Assembly: GCF_000819845.1 (NCBI RefSeq)
Contig: NZ_CDCG01000037.1
Coordinates: forward strand, 325,625 to 389,624
Source: Aeromonas enteropelogenes
Lineage (GTDB): Bacteria; Pseudomonadota; Gammaproteobacteria; Enterobacterales; Aeromonadaceae
Length of the DNA stretch: 64,000 bases
Direction of reading: 5' to 3'
Shown here: one piece after another, positions 29,616-38,436 of the stretch
How the letters are laid out: each line of letters opens with the position of its first letter
Numbering within the stretch: the stretch's first letter is position 1
Translations under genes and position numbers: made by a program
The notes under the pieces: model-generated
The model's database searches: none
What the model saw: only the letters and a program-made list of their open reading frames with translations
Told to the model about the DNA's origin: nothing

Positions 29616-31025
29616 ATGGAACAGGTTGCCACCACGCAGACCGCCCCCGAGGCCCATCCCCCCAGGCGGGCACACAGCGAACTGGTCTACGGCATAGACG
29701 ATGTCCCGCCCCTGCCCCAGACGCTGTTCGCCGCCCTGCAGCATATGCTCGCCATGTTTGTCGCCATCATCACCCCGCCCCTCATCATCGCCAACGCCCT
29801 GGGCCTGCCCGCCGAAGATACCCGTTATATCGTCTCCATGTCGCTGGTCATGTCCGGCATCGCCTCCTACATCCAGACCCGCCGCTTCGGTCCCGTCGGC
29901 TCCGGCCTGCTCTCGGTGCAGGGCACCAGCTTCAATTTCCTCGGGCCAATCATCGCCTCCGGCCTCGCCCTCAAACAGGCAGCCATGCCCACCGACGATA
30001 TGCTGGGCACCCTGTTCGGCACCATGCTGGTGGCGGCCCTCACCATGGTGATCCTGAGCCGCTGCCTGCACCTGGTGCAGAAGGTGATCACCCCGCTGGT
30101 GACCGGCATCGTCGTGCTGCTCATCGGTCTGACCCTGATCAAGGTAGGCCTCATCAGCATGGGGGGCGGCTACGGTGCCCTCGCCGATGGCAGCTTCGCC
30201 AGCCACAGCAACCTGTTTCTCTCCCTGCTGGTGCTTGGTCTCATCGTCCTGCTGCAACGCAGCCGCAACCCCTGGCTGCGCCTCTCCGCCATCATGATCG
30301 CCATGCTGGTGGGCTATGCCGTGGCGCTGCTGCTTGGCAAGATCAATGCCCCTACCTTCGAGGGGCCGATGTTGATGGTACCCGTCCCCCTCAAGTACGG
30401 TCTCGGCTTCGACTGGCAGCTGTTCGTGCCGCTTGCCATCATCTTCGTGGTGACGGCGCTCGAGGCCATCGGTGACATGACCGCCACCTCGGATGTCTCC
30501 GGCGAGCCGGTCAGCGGCAAGGTCTACATGAAGCGGATCAAGGGCGGCGTGCTGGCCGACGGCTGCAACTCCATGCTGGCGGCGCTCTTCTCCACCTTCC
30601 CCATGTCCACCTTCAGCCAGAACAACGGGGTCATTCAGCTCACCGGCATGGCCAGCCGCCACGTCGGCCTCTTCATCGCCGCCATGCTGGCCCTGCTCGG
30701 TCTGTTCCCGGCGGTGGCGACCCTGGTGCAGCAGATCCCCGAGCCCGTACTGGGCGGCGCCACCATCGTCATGTTCGGCACCATAGCCGCCGCCGGGGTG
30801 CGCATCATTGCCCGCGAAGAGCTCGACCGCCGTGCCCTGATGATCCTGGCGGTGTCGCTGGCCATGGGGCTGGGGGTCGCCCAGGTGCCGGAGGTGCTGC
30901 AGCATCTTCCGGAGCTGGCCAAGAGCGTGCTCTCCTACGGCGTCGCCACCGGTGGCCTCACCGCCATCGTCCTGAACCTGCTGCTGCCCAAACGCAGCAA
31001 GCCCTGCGCCCAAGCTCCCCGTTAA
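29616..31025 (+). CDS. xanP: Xanthine permease (NCS2 family)
   Basis: This 469-residue protein has 14 TM helices and the NCS2 signature [10 protein letters not shown] near residue 340. Long stretches track E. coli XanP ([49 protein letters not shown]). It imports xanthine by proton symport. GAGGT precedes the ATG. A PurR-like box lies upstream, which fits purine control. The lipoate ligase-like gene follows 68 bases later. Confidence 0.93.
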   Translation: MEQVATTQTAPEAHPPRRAHSELVYGIDDVPPLPQTLFAALQHMLAMFVAIITPPLIIANALGLPAEDTRYIVSMSLVMSGIASYIQTRRFGPVGSGLLSVQGTSFNFLGPIIASGLALKQAAMPTDDMLGTLFGTMLVAALTMVILSRCLHLVQKVITPLVTGIVVLLIGLTLIKVGLISMGGGYGALADGSFASHSNLFLSLLVLGLIVLLQRSRNPWLRLSAIMIAMLVGYAVALLLGKINAPTFEGPMLMVPVPLKYGLGFDWQLFVPLAIIFVVTALEAIGDMTATSDVSGEPVSGKVYMKRIKGGVLADGCNSMLAALFSTFPMSTFSQNNGVIQLTGMASRHVGLFIAAMLALLGLFPAVATLVQQIPEPVLGGATIVMFGTIAAAGVRIIAREELDRRALMILAVSLAMGLGVAQVPEVLQHLPELAKSVLSYGVATGGLTAIVLNLLLPKRSKPCAQAPR

Positions 31026-31093
31026 CGGCCATCAAGCCCCGCCATGCGGGGCTTTACCTGGCTACCCGCCACGGGTAGTGTGCAAAGCCTGTC

Positions 31094-31813
31094 ATGCTTC
31101 AGGATGCCACCATGCCCTACTCCATGCTTCCCCCTCTGCCTGAAAGCCATACCCCGGCTCAGCTCCTCGCTCGGGAGCAGCACTGGCTGCGCGATTGCGC
31201 CCATACTGGCATGGCCATGACCCACCTCTGGCAAGCGCCCCAATGCCTCATCGTTACCCGCAAGGATACGCGGCTTCCCCGCTATGAGACGGCCTGCGCG
31301 CAGCTCGCCGCCGAAGGCTGGCCCGTGTTTGTACGCGACAGCGGTGGCACCGCCGTGCCTCACGGCGCCGGCATCCTCAACCTCTCCCTGCTGCTGCCCC
31401 GCACCACCACGGATCTCGCCCACTACTACCGGCAGCTGGGCGCGCCGCTGCTGAGTTTGCTGGCGCAATACGGCCTTGAGGGGAGCTATGACTTCGTGCC
31501 CGGCTCGTTTTGTGACGGCCAGTACAACCTGGTGATCGGGGGGCGCAAGATAACCGGCACCGCCCAGCGCTGGTTGGCTCCGGGTCAGGATCACGGCGGC
31601 GCCGTGCTGGCCCAGGCCATGCTGCTGGTGACGGGGGATGTGGATGAGGGTACCCGGATGGCGAGCCGCTTCTACGAGCTGGCGGGCGGGGAACTGCGCT
31701 TTTTGCCGGGCACCTCCACCACGCTCGCGCAAGCCATCCATTGGCAAGGGAGCGATGGCGAACTGGTGGCCGAGGTCAACCACAGATTGCAACGGTTGCT
31801 GGCGGGCAACTAG
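31094..31813 (+). CDS. Lipoate/biotin protein ligase family protein
   Basis: This 239-residue protein has the BPL/LplA catalytic domain: RDSGGTAVPHG (variant of RRxSGGGxVxHG) near residue 95, NLSLLL, and GRKITGTAQR containing the active-site Lys. The family attaches lipoate, octanoate or biotin to carrier lysines or transfers octanoate between carriers. It lacks the C-terminal accessory domain of full-length LplA, so it is a LipM/LplA-core type; the exact acyl donor is unknown. It ends before a strong terminator. Confidence 0.85.
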   Translation: MLQDATMPYSMLPPLPESHTPAQLLAREQHWLRDCAHTGMAMTHLWQAPQCLIVTRKDTRLPRYETACAQLAAEGWPVFVRDSGGTAVPHGAGILNLSLLLPRTTTDLAHYYRQLGAPLLSLLAQYGLEGSYDFVPGSFCDGQYNLVIGGRKITGTAQRWLAPGQDHGGAVLAQAMLLVTGDVDEGTRMASRFYELAGGELRFLPGTSTTLAQAIHWQGSDGELVAEVNHRLQRLLAGN

Positions 31814-31866
31814 CCCTTACCCACATTACGCTCTTGGTTCACCAACCATTCGGCGCACCCACAAAA

Positions 31867-31891
31867 AAGCCACGACCCTGGGTCGTGGCTT
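31867..31891. terminator. Terminator after the lipoate ligase-like gene
   Basis: An 11-bp stem AAGCCACGACC with GGTCGTGGCTT, loop CTG, is followed by GCTTTTTTC. It lies between convergent genes and may serve both. Confidence 0.85.
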
Positions 31892-31928
31892 GCTTTTTTC
31901 AAGGGGAACGTGAGACGCGGTGGCGAAA

Positions 31929-33305
31929 TCAGGCGGTCTGCGGCTCAGGCTCGGACTCGGTATCCGCTCCCCGGCTGAAGTAGGCCCTGGTTTCGGCAAT
32001 CACCACGTGACGCAGGCCAATCAGGCCGATGAGGTTGGGCACCGCCATCAGACCGTTGACGATATCGGCCAGCAGCCAAATCATGTCGAGATGCAGGAAG
32101 GCGCCGCACGCCACCAGCACCAGATAGACCAGGCGGTAGGGCTTGATCGCCTTGACCCCGAACAGGTACTCGGTGCAGCGCTCGCCGTAATAGTTCCAGC
32201 CAAGGATGGTGGTGAAGGCAAAAAACAGCAGGCCGATGCTCACCAGATACTGACCGATATGGGCATCCAGCCCCTGGACGAACGCCTGGCTGGTCATGGC
32301 GGCGCCGCTGAGATCCCCACTCCACACTCCTGTCACCACCAGGGTCAGGCCGGTCATGGTGCAGATGATGATGGTGTCGAAGAAGGTGCCGGTCATGGAA
32401 ACCAGCCCCTGCTCCACGCAGGAATTGGTCTTGGCCGCCGCCGCGGCGATGGGAGCCGAGCCCAACCCGGACTCGTTGGAGAAGACGCCGCGCGCCACCC
32501 CGGACTGGATCGCCAGCATGATGCCGGCACCGACGAAGCCACCGGTGGCCGCATGGCCGGTGAAGGCGCTCTGCAACACCAGCGCCACCGCATCCGGCAA
32601 GGCAGCGGCATTGGCAAACAGCACCCCGAGACAGGCGGCGATATAGAAGAGGGCCATGAAGGGGACCACCTTGCTTGACACGCTGGAGATGGACTTGATC
32701 CCCCCCAGAGTCACCAGGCCCACCAGCAGGGTCAGTACCACGGCGGTCGCCTCGCGGGGCACCGAGAACGACAGTGTCATGGCATCCGAGATGGCGTTGA
32801 CCTGGGGGAAGGTCCCGATCCCGAAGAAGGCCACGCCGATGCCAAACAGGGCGAACAGCTTGGCGAGGACCTTGGAGCCAAGCCCCTTTTCCAGATAGTA
32901 CATGGGGCCACCGGCCATCTGGCCGTTGGCATCCTGCTGGCGATATTTGACCGCCAGCAGGCACTCGGCGTACTTGGTGGCCATGCCAAACAGGGCTGCC
33001 ATCCACATCCAGAACAGGGCGCCCGGACCACCGAGCTTGATGGCGGTGGCAACGCCGACGATGTTGCCGGTGCCTATGGTGGCAGAGAGGGCGGTGCACA
33101 GAGCGCCAAAGCTGGAGACATCCCCCTGCTTGCCCTGGCCCTGATCACGGCCGAATACCAGACGCAGGGCGAGTGGCAAACGCACCAGCTGAAGCAGTCC
33201 CAGACGCAGGGTAAGGTAAATGCCGGTCCCGACCAGCAGGATCAGCAGGGGTGGCCCCCAGACAAAACTATCGATGGCGGTGAGCGCCGTTTGAATTGAT
33301 GACAT
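31929..33305 (-). CDS. Sodium/alanine(glycine) symporter, AGCS family
   Basis: This 458-residue protein has about 11 TM helices and AGCS motifs (TALSATIGTGNIVGVATAI, GGPMYYLEKGL, GWNYYGERC). It imports alanine and/or glycine with Na+. It is expressed from a leader carrying a tandem glycine riboswitch and a hairpin that covers its ribosome binding site, the arrangement described for the Vibrio cholerae homologue. An AAGGAGG ribosome binding site precedes the ATG. Confidence 0.94.
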   Translation of the reverse strand: MSSIQTALTAIDSFVWGPPLLILLVGTGIYLTLRLGLLQLVRLPLALRLVFGRDQGQGKQGDVSSFGALCTALSATIGTGNIVGVATAIKLGGPGALFWMWMAALFGMATKYAECLLAVKYRQQDANGQMAGGPMYYLEKGLGSKVLAKLFALFGIGVAFFGIGTFPQVNAISDAMTLSFSVPREATAVVLTLLVGLVTLGGIKSISSVSSKVVPFMALFYIAACLGVLFANAAALPDAVALVLQSAFTGHAATGGFVGAGIMLAIQSGVARGVFSNESGLGSAPIAAAAAKTNSCVEQGLVSMTGTFFDTIIICTMTGLTLVVTGVWSGDLSGAAMTSQAFVQGLDAHIGQYLVSIGLLFFAFTTILGWNYYGERCTEYLFGVKAIKPYRLVYLVLVACGAFLHLDMIWLLADIVNGLMAVPNLIGLIGLRHVVIAETRAYFSRGADTESEPEPQTA

Positions 33306-33308
33306 GCA

Positions 33309-33338
33309 TCCTCCTTAAGAAACAGAAATTAAGGAGGA
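33309..33338 (-). promoter_or_regulatory. Hairpin sequestering the symporter ribosome binding site
   Basis: On the minus strand TCCTCCTTAA pairs perfectly over 10 bp with TTAAGGAGGA, which contains the Shine-Dalgarno sequence. It lies between the riboswitch and the start codon, so it is the likely off-state of a translational switch. Confidence 0.75.
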
Positions 33339-33398
33339 GAAGGATGATCTTCCCATAGGTGTCGCGATCGGCCAGAGGCGATCGGATGCGGGCTAAGC

Positions 33399-33422
33399 CA
33401 AAGTACAACCCAAAGTACAACC
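33399..33422. repeat. 12-bp perfect tandem repeat in the symporter leader
   Basis: The unit CAAAGTACAACC occurs twice in a row, between the riboswitch and the SD hairpin. Confidence 0.85.
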
Positions 33423-33432
33423 ATCCCATCCC

Positions 33433-33614
33433 CTCTGTCCTTTTGCCTGAGAGTTTCCGGCGCCAGATTGCGATGCAATCATGGTGCCTTGCTCCTTCGG
33501 CGCCCGATTCAACGGGTCTCTCCAGAGTATCGTCCAGTAGCAGTCCACACCGGTTGCCCGGTACCTGAAAGATTCACTTCTTCGGTGGATGGTTGCCCAT
33601 CGCTCTCCTGCTAC
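33433..33614 (-). ncRNA. Tandem glycine riboswitch (two aptamers)
   Basis: Read on the minus strand, aptamer 1 runs from GTAGCAGGAGAG through ACCGAAGAAG, AATCTTTCAGG to GGACTGCTAC, with P1 formed by 33608-33614 and 33536-33542. Aptamer 2 runs from CTCTGGAGAGACC through GCCGAAGGAGCAA and AAACTCTCAGGCAAAAGGACAGAG. Both carry the conserved GGAGAG, CCGAAG, CTCAGG and GGAC elements. It precedes an alanine/glycine symporter, as in V. cholerae. Confidence 0.92.
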
Positions 33615-34042
33615 CTTCATCCGAACTAATTTGGATTAGGAAGCGGGCATGGTAATCCAAAAATTGTGAGCTGTCTCGCACTTGCCGGCCCGCTCCCGCA
33701 CTTTTTTCATGATCGGCCATCTCATCGGCAAGATGTTAAATAGTGGTTAACAATCATAGAGTTAACCTGGCCTGCATCAAACGTGTCCCGACGCACAAGA
33801 TGACGGGATAAAAAGCAATTCTCTATCTCGTTTCATGCAGAAAAACTCAACAACATATCCAATCAAAATGCTTGCACAGAAACTCAATAAGCCGATAATC
33901 CCGCGCATAACCAAGCACCTTGCTCTCAATTTATGCACTGTGCCAGGTTGGTCCCGCCGGACCGCTCGCCTGACCCGGCCGTCGCCGGTTCAATCGCATA
34001 TGGCTTGGGCATATCACGCCCCCTAAGGACTTTCAAAAGAGA
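33615..34042. other. Region between the riboswitch and the decarboxylase gene
   Basis: It should hold promoters for both directions; none is clear. From 33835 to 34026 a 63-codon frame runs to within 16 bases of the decarboxylase ATG (listed separately). Confidence 0.5.
33835..34026 (+). CDS. Possible leader ORF upstream of the decarboxylase
   Basis: This 63-residue frame (MQKNSTTYPIKM start) ends at TAA 34024-34026, whose AAGGA overlap sits upstream of the decarboxylase ATG. It has no clear ribosome binding site and no similarity to the enteric SpeF leader peptide that I recognise. It could be a translated leader or chance. Confidence 0.25.
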   Translation: MQKNSTTYPIKMLAQKLNKPIIPRITKHLALNLCTVPGWSRRTARLTRPSPVQSHMAWAYHAP

Positions 34043-35194
34043 ATGAACGAAACCCTGGTCGCACAAGATTACCGTCAGCTGGTTGAACAATTCGGCTCCC
34101 CCCTGCTGCTGCTCGACAAGGCAGCCGTCCGCAAACAGTATCGGGCCCTGGCGGCCGCCCTGCCCGATGTGCGCTTGCATTATGCACTCAAACCCCTGCC
34201 CCACGAGGCGGTGGTCTCTGTCTTGAAGGAAGAGGGGGCCTGTTTCGATCTGGCCACCAATGGCGAAGTGGATCTGGTGCGCAGTCAGGGTGTCCGCCCG
34301 GGGCGCTGCATTCATACCCATCCCATCAAGCGCGACAGCGACATCCGTTACGCGCTGGAATACGGCTGCACCGTGTTCGTCTATGACAACCCGCTGGAAC
34401 TGGAGAAGTTCCTGCCCTACAAGGACGAGGTCAAGCTGCTGCTACGGGTGAGCTTCCCCAATCCCGAGACCAAGGTCGATCTTTCCAAAAAGTTCGGCTG
34501 TACACCGGAGCAGGCGCTGCCCCTGCTGCAGCTGGCCCAGGCCAAGGGGATCAAGGTGATGGGGCTGTCGTTCCACGTCGGCTCCCAGGTGCCTCACGCC
34601 CGTCGCCACGTGCAGGCCATCGACGCCTGTCGCGAGATCATGGAGCAGGCCTGGGAGCTCGGGCTCAAGCCCTGGGTGCTGGATATCGGCGGCGGTTTCC
34701 CGGTGGATTATGACGGCGGCGAGTTCGACATCGACGGCTTCTGCGCCCCGATCCGCGAGGCGCTGGCCAAGCTGCCCGCCACCGTGCAGAAGATCGCCGA
34801 GCCGGGCCGCTTCATCAGCGCGCCAGCCATGACCTCGGTGGCCAGCGTCATGGGCAAGGCCCACCGCGGCGACAAGATCTGGTACTACCTGGATGATGGT
34901 CTCTACGGCAGCTACAACGGCCAGCTCTATGACCACGTCACCTATCCGGTCAGCACCCCCTATGCCCACGGCGAGCTGCACAACGCCGTGCTCTCCGGCC
35001 CTACCTGCGACAGCGTGGACGTGATCCGCGACGGCATCATGCTGCCGGATCTGGAGATTGGCGAGCTGGTGGTCGGCCGGGTGATGGGGGCCTACACCTG
35101 GGCATCGGCCTCCACTTTCAACTTCTTCCCCAAGGCGAGCATCCTGATCCTGGACAGCGCCCAGCAGGGGCAAAAGCTGGTGGCCGTGGCCTGA
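34043..35194 (+). CDS. PLP-dependent ornithine/lysine decarboxylase (alanine racemase-fold, group IV)
   Basis: This 383-residue enzyme has the eukaryotic-ODC-like fold rather than the SpeC type. PLP Lys is in HYALKPLPHE (near 52); the phosphate loop is DIGGGFP (about 214) and EPGRFIS; the catalytic Cys is in GPTCDSVDV (about 330). It decarboxylates ornithine, and perhaps lysine, to putrescine or cadaverine for polyamine supply. Start context is AAGAGA before the ATG. It stands alone and ends at a bidirectional terminator. Confidence 0.9.
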   Translation: MNETLVAQDYRQLVEQFGSPLLLLDKAAVRKQYRALAAALPDVRLHYALKPLPHEAVVSVLKEEGACFDLATNGEVDLVRSQGVRPGRCIHTHPIKRDSDIRYALEYGCTVFVYDNPLELEKFLPYKDEVKLLLRVSFPNPETKVDLSKKFGCTPEQALPLLQLAQAKGIKVMGLSFHVGSQVPHARRHVQAIDACREIMEQAWELGLKPWVLDIGGGFPVDYDGGEFDIDGFCAPIREALAKLPATVQKIAEPGRFISAPAMTSVASVMGKAHRGDKIWYYLDDGLYGSYNGQLYDHVTYPVSTPYAHGELHNAVLSGPTCDSVDVIRDGIMLPDLEIGELVVGRVMGAYTWASASTFNFFPKASILILDSAQQGQKLVAVA

Positions 35195-35212
35195 TTGGCC
35201 TTCGCCAAAAAC

Positions 35213-35242
35213 AGAAGGGGGAAGCCGATGCTTCCCCCTTCT
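35213..35242. terminator. Bidirectional terminator, decarboxylase / yrbG
   Basis: A 13-bp perfect stem AGAAGGGGGAAGC with GCTTCCCCCTTCT has a CGAT loop and a T-run. Confidence 0.9.
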
Positions 35243-35262
35243 TTTTATTGTCTGGCGAATCG

Positions 35263-36231
35263 TCAGATAAACTGGCTGGTGAGCAGCCAGCCGGTGTAAC
35301 CCACGAAGCAGGAGAGCAACACGCCCCCCTCCAGCCGGTTGATCCGCCCCTGCCCCTTGCGACCCAGGCACATCACCAGCAGCAGCAGGGTCAGCCCCAT
35401 CATCAGGCTCCAGTCGCGGGAAAGCACTTCCGGCGCCACATCCAGCGGATGGATCCCTGCCGCGATCCCGACCACCGCCAGGGTGTTGAACAGGTTGGAA
35501 CCCAGCACGTTGCCGAGGGCCAGATCGTGCTCATTCTTGCGAATGGCGATAAGGGAGGAGGCCAGCTCCGGCAGCGAGGTGCCGATGGCGACTATGGTGA
35601 GACCAATCACCAGATCGCTGATGCCAAAGCCCTGGGCGATGGTCACCGCGCCCCATACCAGCAGACGGGAGGCACCGATGAGCAGCACCAGCCCCACCAC
35701 CAGCCAGAACAGAGCCAGCTTGAGGGACATGCCTTCGCTCTCGATGTCCTCTTCGGTCTCCGCATCCAGCGCATCCCCTTTGCCGTTCATGCCGGCCCAG
35801 ATGGACCAGCCCATCAGCGCCACGAACACGACGCCCAGGATGGCCGCATCGGTGCGGCCCAGATGACCGTCGATGAGCAGGGCACCGGAGAGCAGGGTGA
35901 TACCGAGCAGGATGGGGATCTCTTTGCGCACCACCTGGGAGGCAACGGCAATCGGGCTGATGAGAGCCGTCAAACCCAGGATCAGGGCAATATTGGTGAT
36001 ATTGGAGCCATAGGCATTGCCGAGCGCCAGCCCGGGGTTGCCCTGGGAGGCGGCCAGGGCCGACACCACCATCTCGGGGGCCGAGGTACCAAAACCGATG
36101 ATCACCATGCCGATGAGCAGCGGTGGCATGCCGGCATAACGGGCGGTCGCGGCGGCGCCATCGACAAATTTATCCGCACTCCAGACCAGCAGCGCCAGTC
36201 CGGCAATCAGGGCAACAAAAGCCAGGGTCAT
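35263..36231 (-). CDS. yrbG: Calcium/sodium antiporter YrbG (CaCA family)
   Basis: This 322-residue protein has ten TM helices and the two inverted alpha-repeats of CaCA exchangers: GFGTSAPEMVVSA near residue 43 and AIGTSLPELASSL near 215. An acidic loop (DALDAETEEDIESEG) separates the halves. It exchanges Ca2+ for Na+ at the inner membrane. ATG 36231 with an AGAGA ribosome binding site is used; the 14 upstream codons are not family-like. It may be co-transcribed with nothing, since a terminator lies just upstream. Confidence 0.9.
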   Translation of the reverse strand: MTLAFVALIAGLALLVWSADKFVDGAAATARYAGMPPLLIGMVIIGFGTSAPEMVVSALAASQGNPGLALGNAYGSNITNIALILGLTALISPIAVASQVVRKEIPILLGITLLSGALLIDGHLGRTDAAILGVVFVALMGWSIWAGMNGKGDALDAETEEDIESEGMSLKLALFWLVVGLVLLIGASRLLVWGAVTIAQGFGISDLVIGLTIVAIGTSLPELASSLIAIRKNEHDLALGNVLGSNLFNTLAVVGIAAGIHPLDVAPEVLSRDWSLMMGLTLLLLVMCLGRKGQGRINRLEGGVLLSCFVGYTGWLLTSQFI

Positions 36232-36263
36232 ATCGTCTCTATTCCATGGTCTGCAAACACAAA

Positions 36264-36283
36264 AGCCAGGCACGGGCCTGGCT
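36264..36283 (-). terminator. Terminator of the peroxiredoxin gene
   Basis: Minus-strand hairpin AGCCAGGC with GCCTGGCT (loop CCGT) is followed by TTTTGTGTTT, 74 bases past the peroxiredoxin stop. Confidence 0.75.
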
Positions 36284-36356
36284 TCTTCCAGAAGCGGGCC
36301 CAGTGTAGCGGGCCGCCTTTCTATTTCAAGGGGAAATCAAACGACGATTGATGATT

Positions 36357-36830
36357 TCACAGCGCCGCCAGCAGGCTCTGGGCATCCGACACCTCGAACT
36401 TGCCCGGCTCCTCCACAAAGAGCTGCTCGACCACACCATCGTTGGCGATGAGGGCAAAGCGCTGGGCACGCAGGCCGCCAAAGGCCCCCGTCTCCTTGGC
36501 AAGGCCAAGGGCTCGGGTCCAGCTGCCGTCGCCGTCCGCCAGCATGGTGATGGCGTCGGCGTTCTGCCCCTCCTGCCACGCCTTCATCACGAAGGCATCG
36601 TTGACCGACAGACAACAGATGGCGTCCACCCCTTTGGCCTGAAACTGGTCGGCCAGCACCACATAGCCCGGCAGATGGGCGTTGGAGCAGGTGGGGGTGA
36701 AAGCACCGGGCACCGCGAACAGCACCACCTTCTTGCCGGCAAACAGGGTCTGGACATCCTGTATCTGCTTGCCCGCGGCTGTGATGAAGGTAAATTCGCC
36801 CGAAGGCAAGGGTTGGCCAACTGCAATCAT
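36357..36830 (-). CDS. Prx5-type peroxiredoxin
   Basis: This 157-residue thiol peroxidase has the peroxidatic Cys in VPGAFTPTCSNAHLPGY (near residue 48) and GLRAQRFALI later. It reduces hydroperoxides, with glutathione/glutaredoxin or thioredoxin as reductant in the family. There are other cysteines (ICCLSVND) but no obvious fused glutaredoxin domain. GAGAG precedes the ATG, and the following terminator makes it a single transcription unit. Confidence 0.9.
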   Translation of the reverse strand: MIAVGQPLPSGEFTFITAAGKQIQDVQTLFAGKKVVLFAVPGAFTPTCSNAHLPGYVVLADQFQAKGVDAICCLSVNDAFVMKAWQEGQNADAITMLADGDGSWTRALGLAKETGAFGGLRAQRFALIANDGVVEQLFVEEPGKFEVSDAQSLLAAL

Positions 36831-36973
36831 GATCTCTCGTCCCGAGTCGATTGGTGAAGCCCCAGTCTAGCGCAGCCATCCGTCATATCCCATCGCAACG
36901 ACCCGCTCCCCGGCAGGCATTTTTCCAGCAGGCAGACTAATCTTGAGCAGGTTTCACGGCGCCAGGAGGCCCC

Positions 36974-37900
36974 ATGCAACACTACTACGATGGTCTGGAA
37001 ATTCGTCCCCCCGCCTTGCGTGCACAACAGCAACTGGACCAGCTTAATCATCAACTTACCCACGTCAGCCAGTATTGCGCCGGTTACTCCAGTGCCTATC
37101 GTCAATGCCGTCTCGAGGATCTGGCCGAACTGGCCACCCTGCCCCTGCTCGACAGCGCCGAACTGTTTGCCGCCCAGCAGGCCCATCCGCCGTTTGCCGG
37201 ACTGACCGGTCGCCCCGCCAGCCAGGCACTGCGCGCCTTCGCAAGCCCGGGCCAGCTGGCCATTCCCGAATATGCGGGGGCGGACTGGTGGGGGGCCGCG
37301 CGCGCCCTGTTTGCCGCCGGCTTCAAGTCCGGCGAGGTGATGCTCAACGGCCACGACTACCACGCCGGCCCTACCGCCTTCATCTTCGACAACGGCGCCC
37401 GCCAGCTCGGCGCTCCCGTGGTGCCCTGCGGCCCTCATGACACCCAGCGCCAGCTGGAGGCGCTGCAACGCTACCAGCCTACCGGCTTTGTCGGCCCGCT
37501 GGTCACCCTGCTGGATCTGCTGGAAGCCGCCGAGGCGGCCGAGGTGGCCACCGACTCCCTGCAAACCGCCCTGTTGTGCGAGGTTACCCACCCCGAGACG
37601 GCCCCGCTACAGGCCATTTACGGTATTCAGGCGTTCAACTGCCTGGTCTGGCAGGACATAGGCGTGGTGGCCTACGAGAGCCAGCCCGGCGAGGGCTTTA
37701 TCGTCAACGAGAGCTGCCTGGTGGAGATCATCGACCCGGCCAGCGGCCAGCCGGTAAACGCAGGGGAGAGCGGACAGCTGGTGGTGACCCGGCTCGATCT
37801 GGAGTATCCACTGCTGCGCCTTGTCACCGACTGGCAGGGGCACTGGCTCGCGACCCCCAGCCCCTGCGGACGCACCAACCGGCGGTTAAAGCTGGACTAG
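36974..37900 (+). CDS. Truncated/degenerate phenylacetate-CoA ligase-like protein
   Basis: This 308-residue protein resembles the middle of PaaK-type adenylate-forming enzymes (FIFDNGARQLGAPVVPCGPHDTQRQLEAL; YQPTGFVGPLVTLLDLL; GESGQLVVTRLDLEYPLLRLVT), but is about 120-130 residues shorter than PaaK. The ATP-binding P-loop (usually SSGTTGxP) is replaced by ASPGQLAIPEYAG, and the C-terminal lid Lys region is missing. Catalysis as an acyl-CoA ligase is therefore doubtful. AGGAGG precedes the ATG and a terminator follows, so it is expressed as its own unit. Function unknown. Confidence 0.75.
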   Translation: MQHYYDGLEIRPPALRAQQQLDQLNHQLTHVSQYCAGYSSAYRQCRLEDLAELATLPLLDSAELFAAQQAHPPFAGLTGRPASQALRAFASPGQLAIPEYAGADWWGAARALFAAGFKSGEVMLNGHDYHAGPTAFIFDNGARQLGAPVVPCGPHDTQRQLEALQRYQPTGFVGPLVTLLDLLEAAEAAEVATDSLQTALLCEVTHPETAPLQAIYGIQAFNCLVWQDIGVVAYESQPGEGFIVNESCLVEIIDPASGQPVNAGESGQLVVTRLDLEYPLLRLVTDWQGHWLATPSPCGRTNRRLKLD

Positions 37901-37908
37901 GATCGCAA

Positions 37909-37931
37909 ACGGGCAGCCACTGGCTGCCCGT
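37909..37931. terminator. Bidirectional terminator, PaaK-like / yfcD
   Basis: A 10-bp stem ACGGGCAGCC with GGCTGCCCGT, loop ACT, lies between convergent genes. Confidence 0.8.
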
Positions 37932-37953
37932 ATTGTTCCGGATGAGATTGCTG

Positions 37954-38436
37954 TTAGCGCCGAGCCTGCCAGGTGGCGATGGCGAGCAGGGAGTCCGGGG
38001 TAAACTCGTCGGCCCGCGCGGCAATCTCGGCCTGACTCATCCAGTGCACCTCGCTCACCTCTTCGGCCTGCAGCTGAAGCGGTCCCTGATAGCGGCAGCT
38101 GTAGAGGCCACCCCAGACCCGATACCCCTCCCCCTCGGCATAAAAAGTACCGAAGCCTTGCAGCGGTACATCGTGGATCCCAAGCTCTTCGGCCAGCTCG
38201 CGCCGGGCAGAGGGTTCCATCTGTTCGCCCGCGGTCACCACGCCACCGGCGCAGGCATCCAGCATGCCGGGGCAGAAATCCTTGCAGAGGGTACGGCGCT
38301 GCACCAGGATGCGATCCGCCTCGTCGAGCACCAGGATGTAGCTGGCACGATGGCAGAGATTCTCCCGTCGCACCTTGGCCCGCTCGGCCACCCCGATCAC
38401 CCGGTTCTCTTCATCCACCACATCAACCCATTCCAC
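37954..38436 (-). CDS. yfcD: YfcD family Nudix hydrolase
   Basis: This 160-residue protein has the Nudix box GGVVTAGEQMEPSARRELAEELGI-type pattern (GX5EX7REUXEEXGU) around residue 65 and the YfcD-type neighbour motif ILVQRRTLCKDFCPGMLDACAGG. It binds Mg2+ and hydrolyses a nucleoside diphosphate derivative; the substrate is unknown. GTG 38436 with AAAGGG about 9 bases upstream is used. Similarity to isopentenyl diphosphate isomerase-like Nudix proteins is only at the fold level. Confidence 0.88.
   Translation of the reverse strand: MEWVDVVDEENRVIGVAERAKVRRENLCHRASYILVLDEADRILVQRRTLCKDFCPGMLDACAGGVVTAGEQMEPSARRELAEELGIHDVPLQGFGTFYAEGEGYRVWGGLYSCRYQGPLQLQAEEVSEVHWMSQAEIAARADEFTPDSLLAIATWQARR

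Noticed and set aside
29565-31013. 482-codon minus-strand open frame over xanP
   Set aside because: Antisense to a clear permease, low-complexity His/Gly/Asp composition, no ribosome binding site.
33930-34026. T-loop-like GGTTCAATC suggesting a tRNA
   Set aside because: No matching T-stem, anticodon arm or acceptor stem can be drawn around it.
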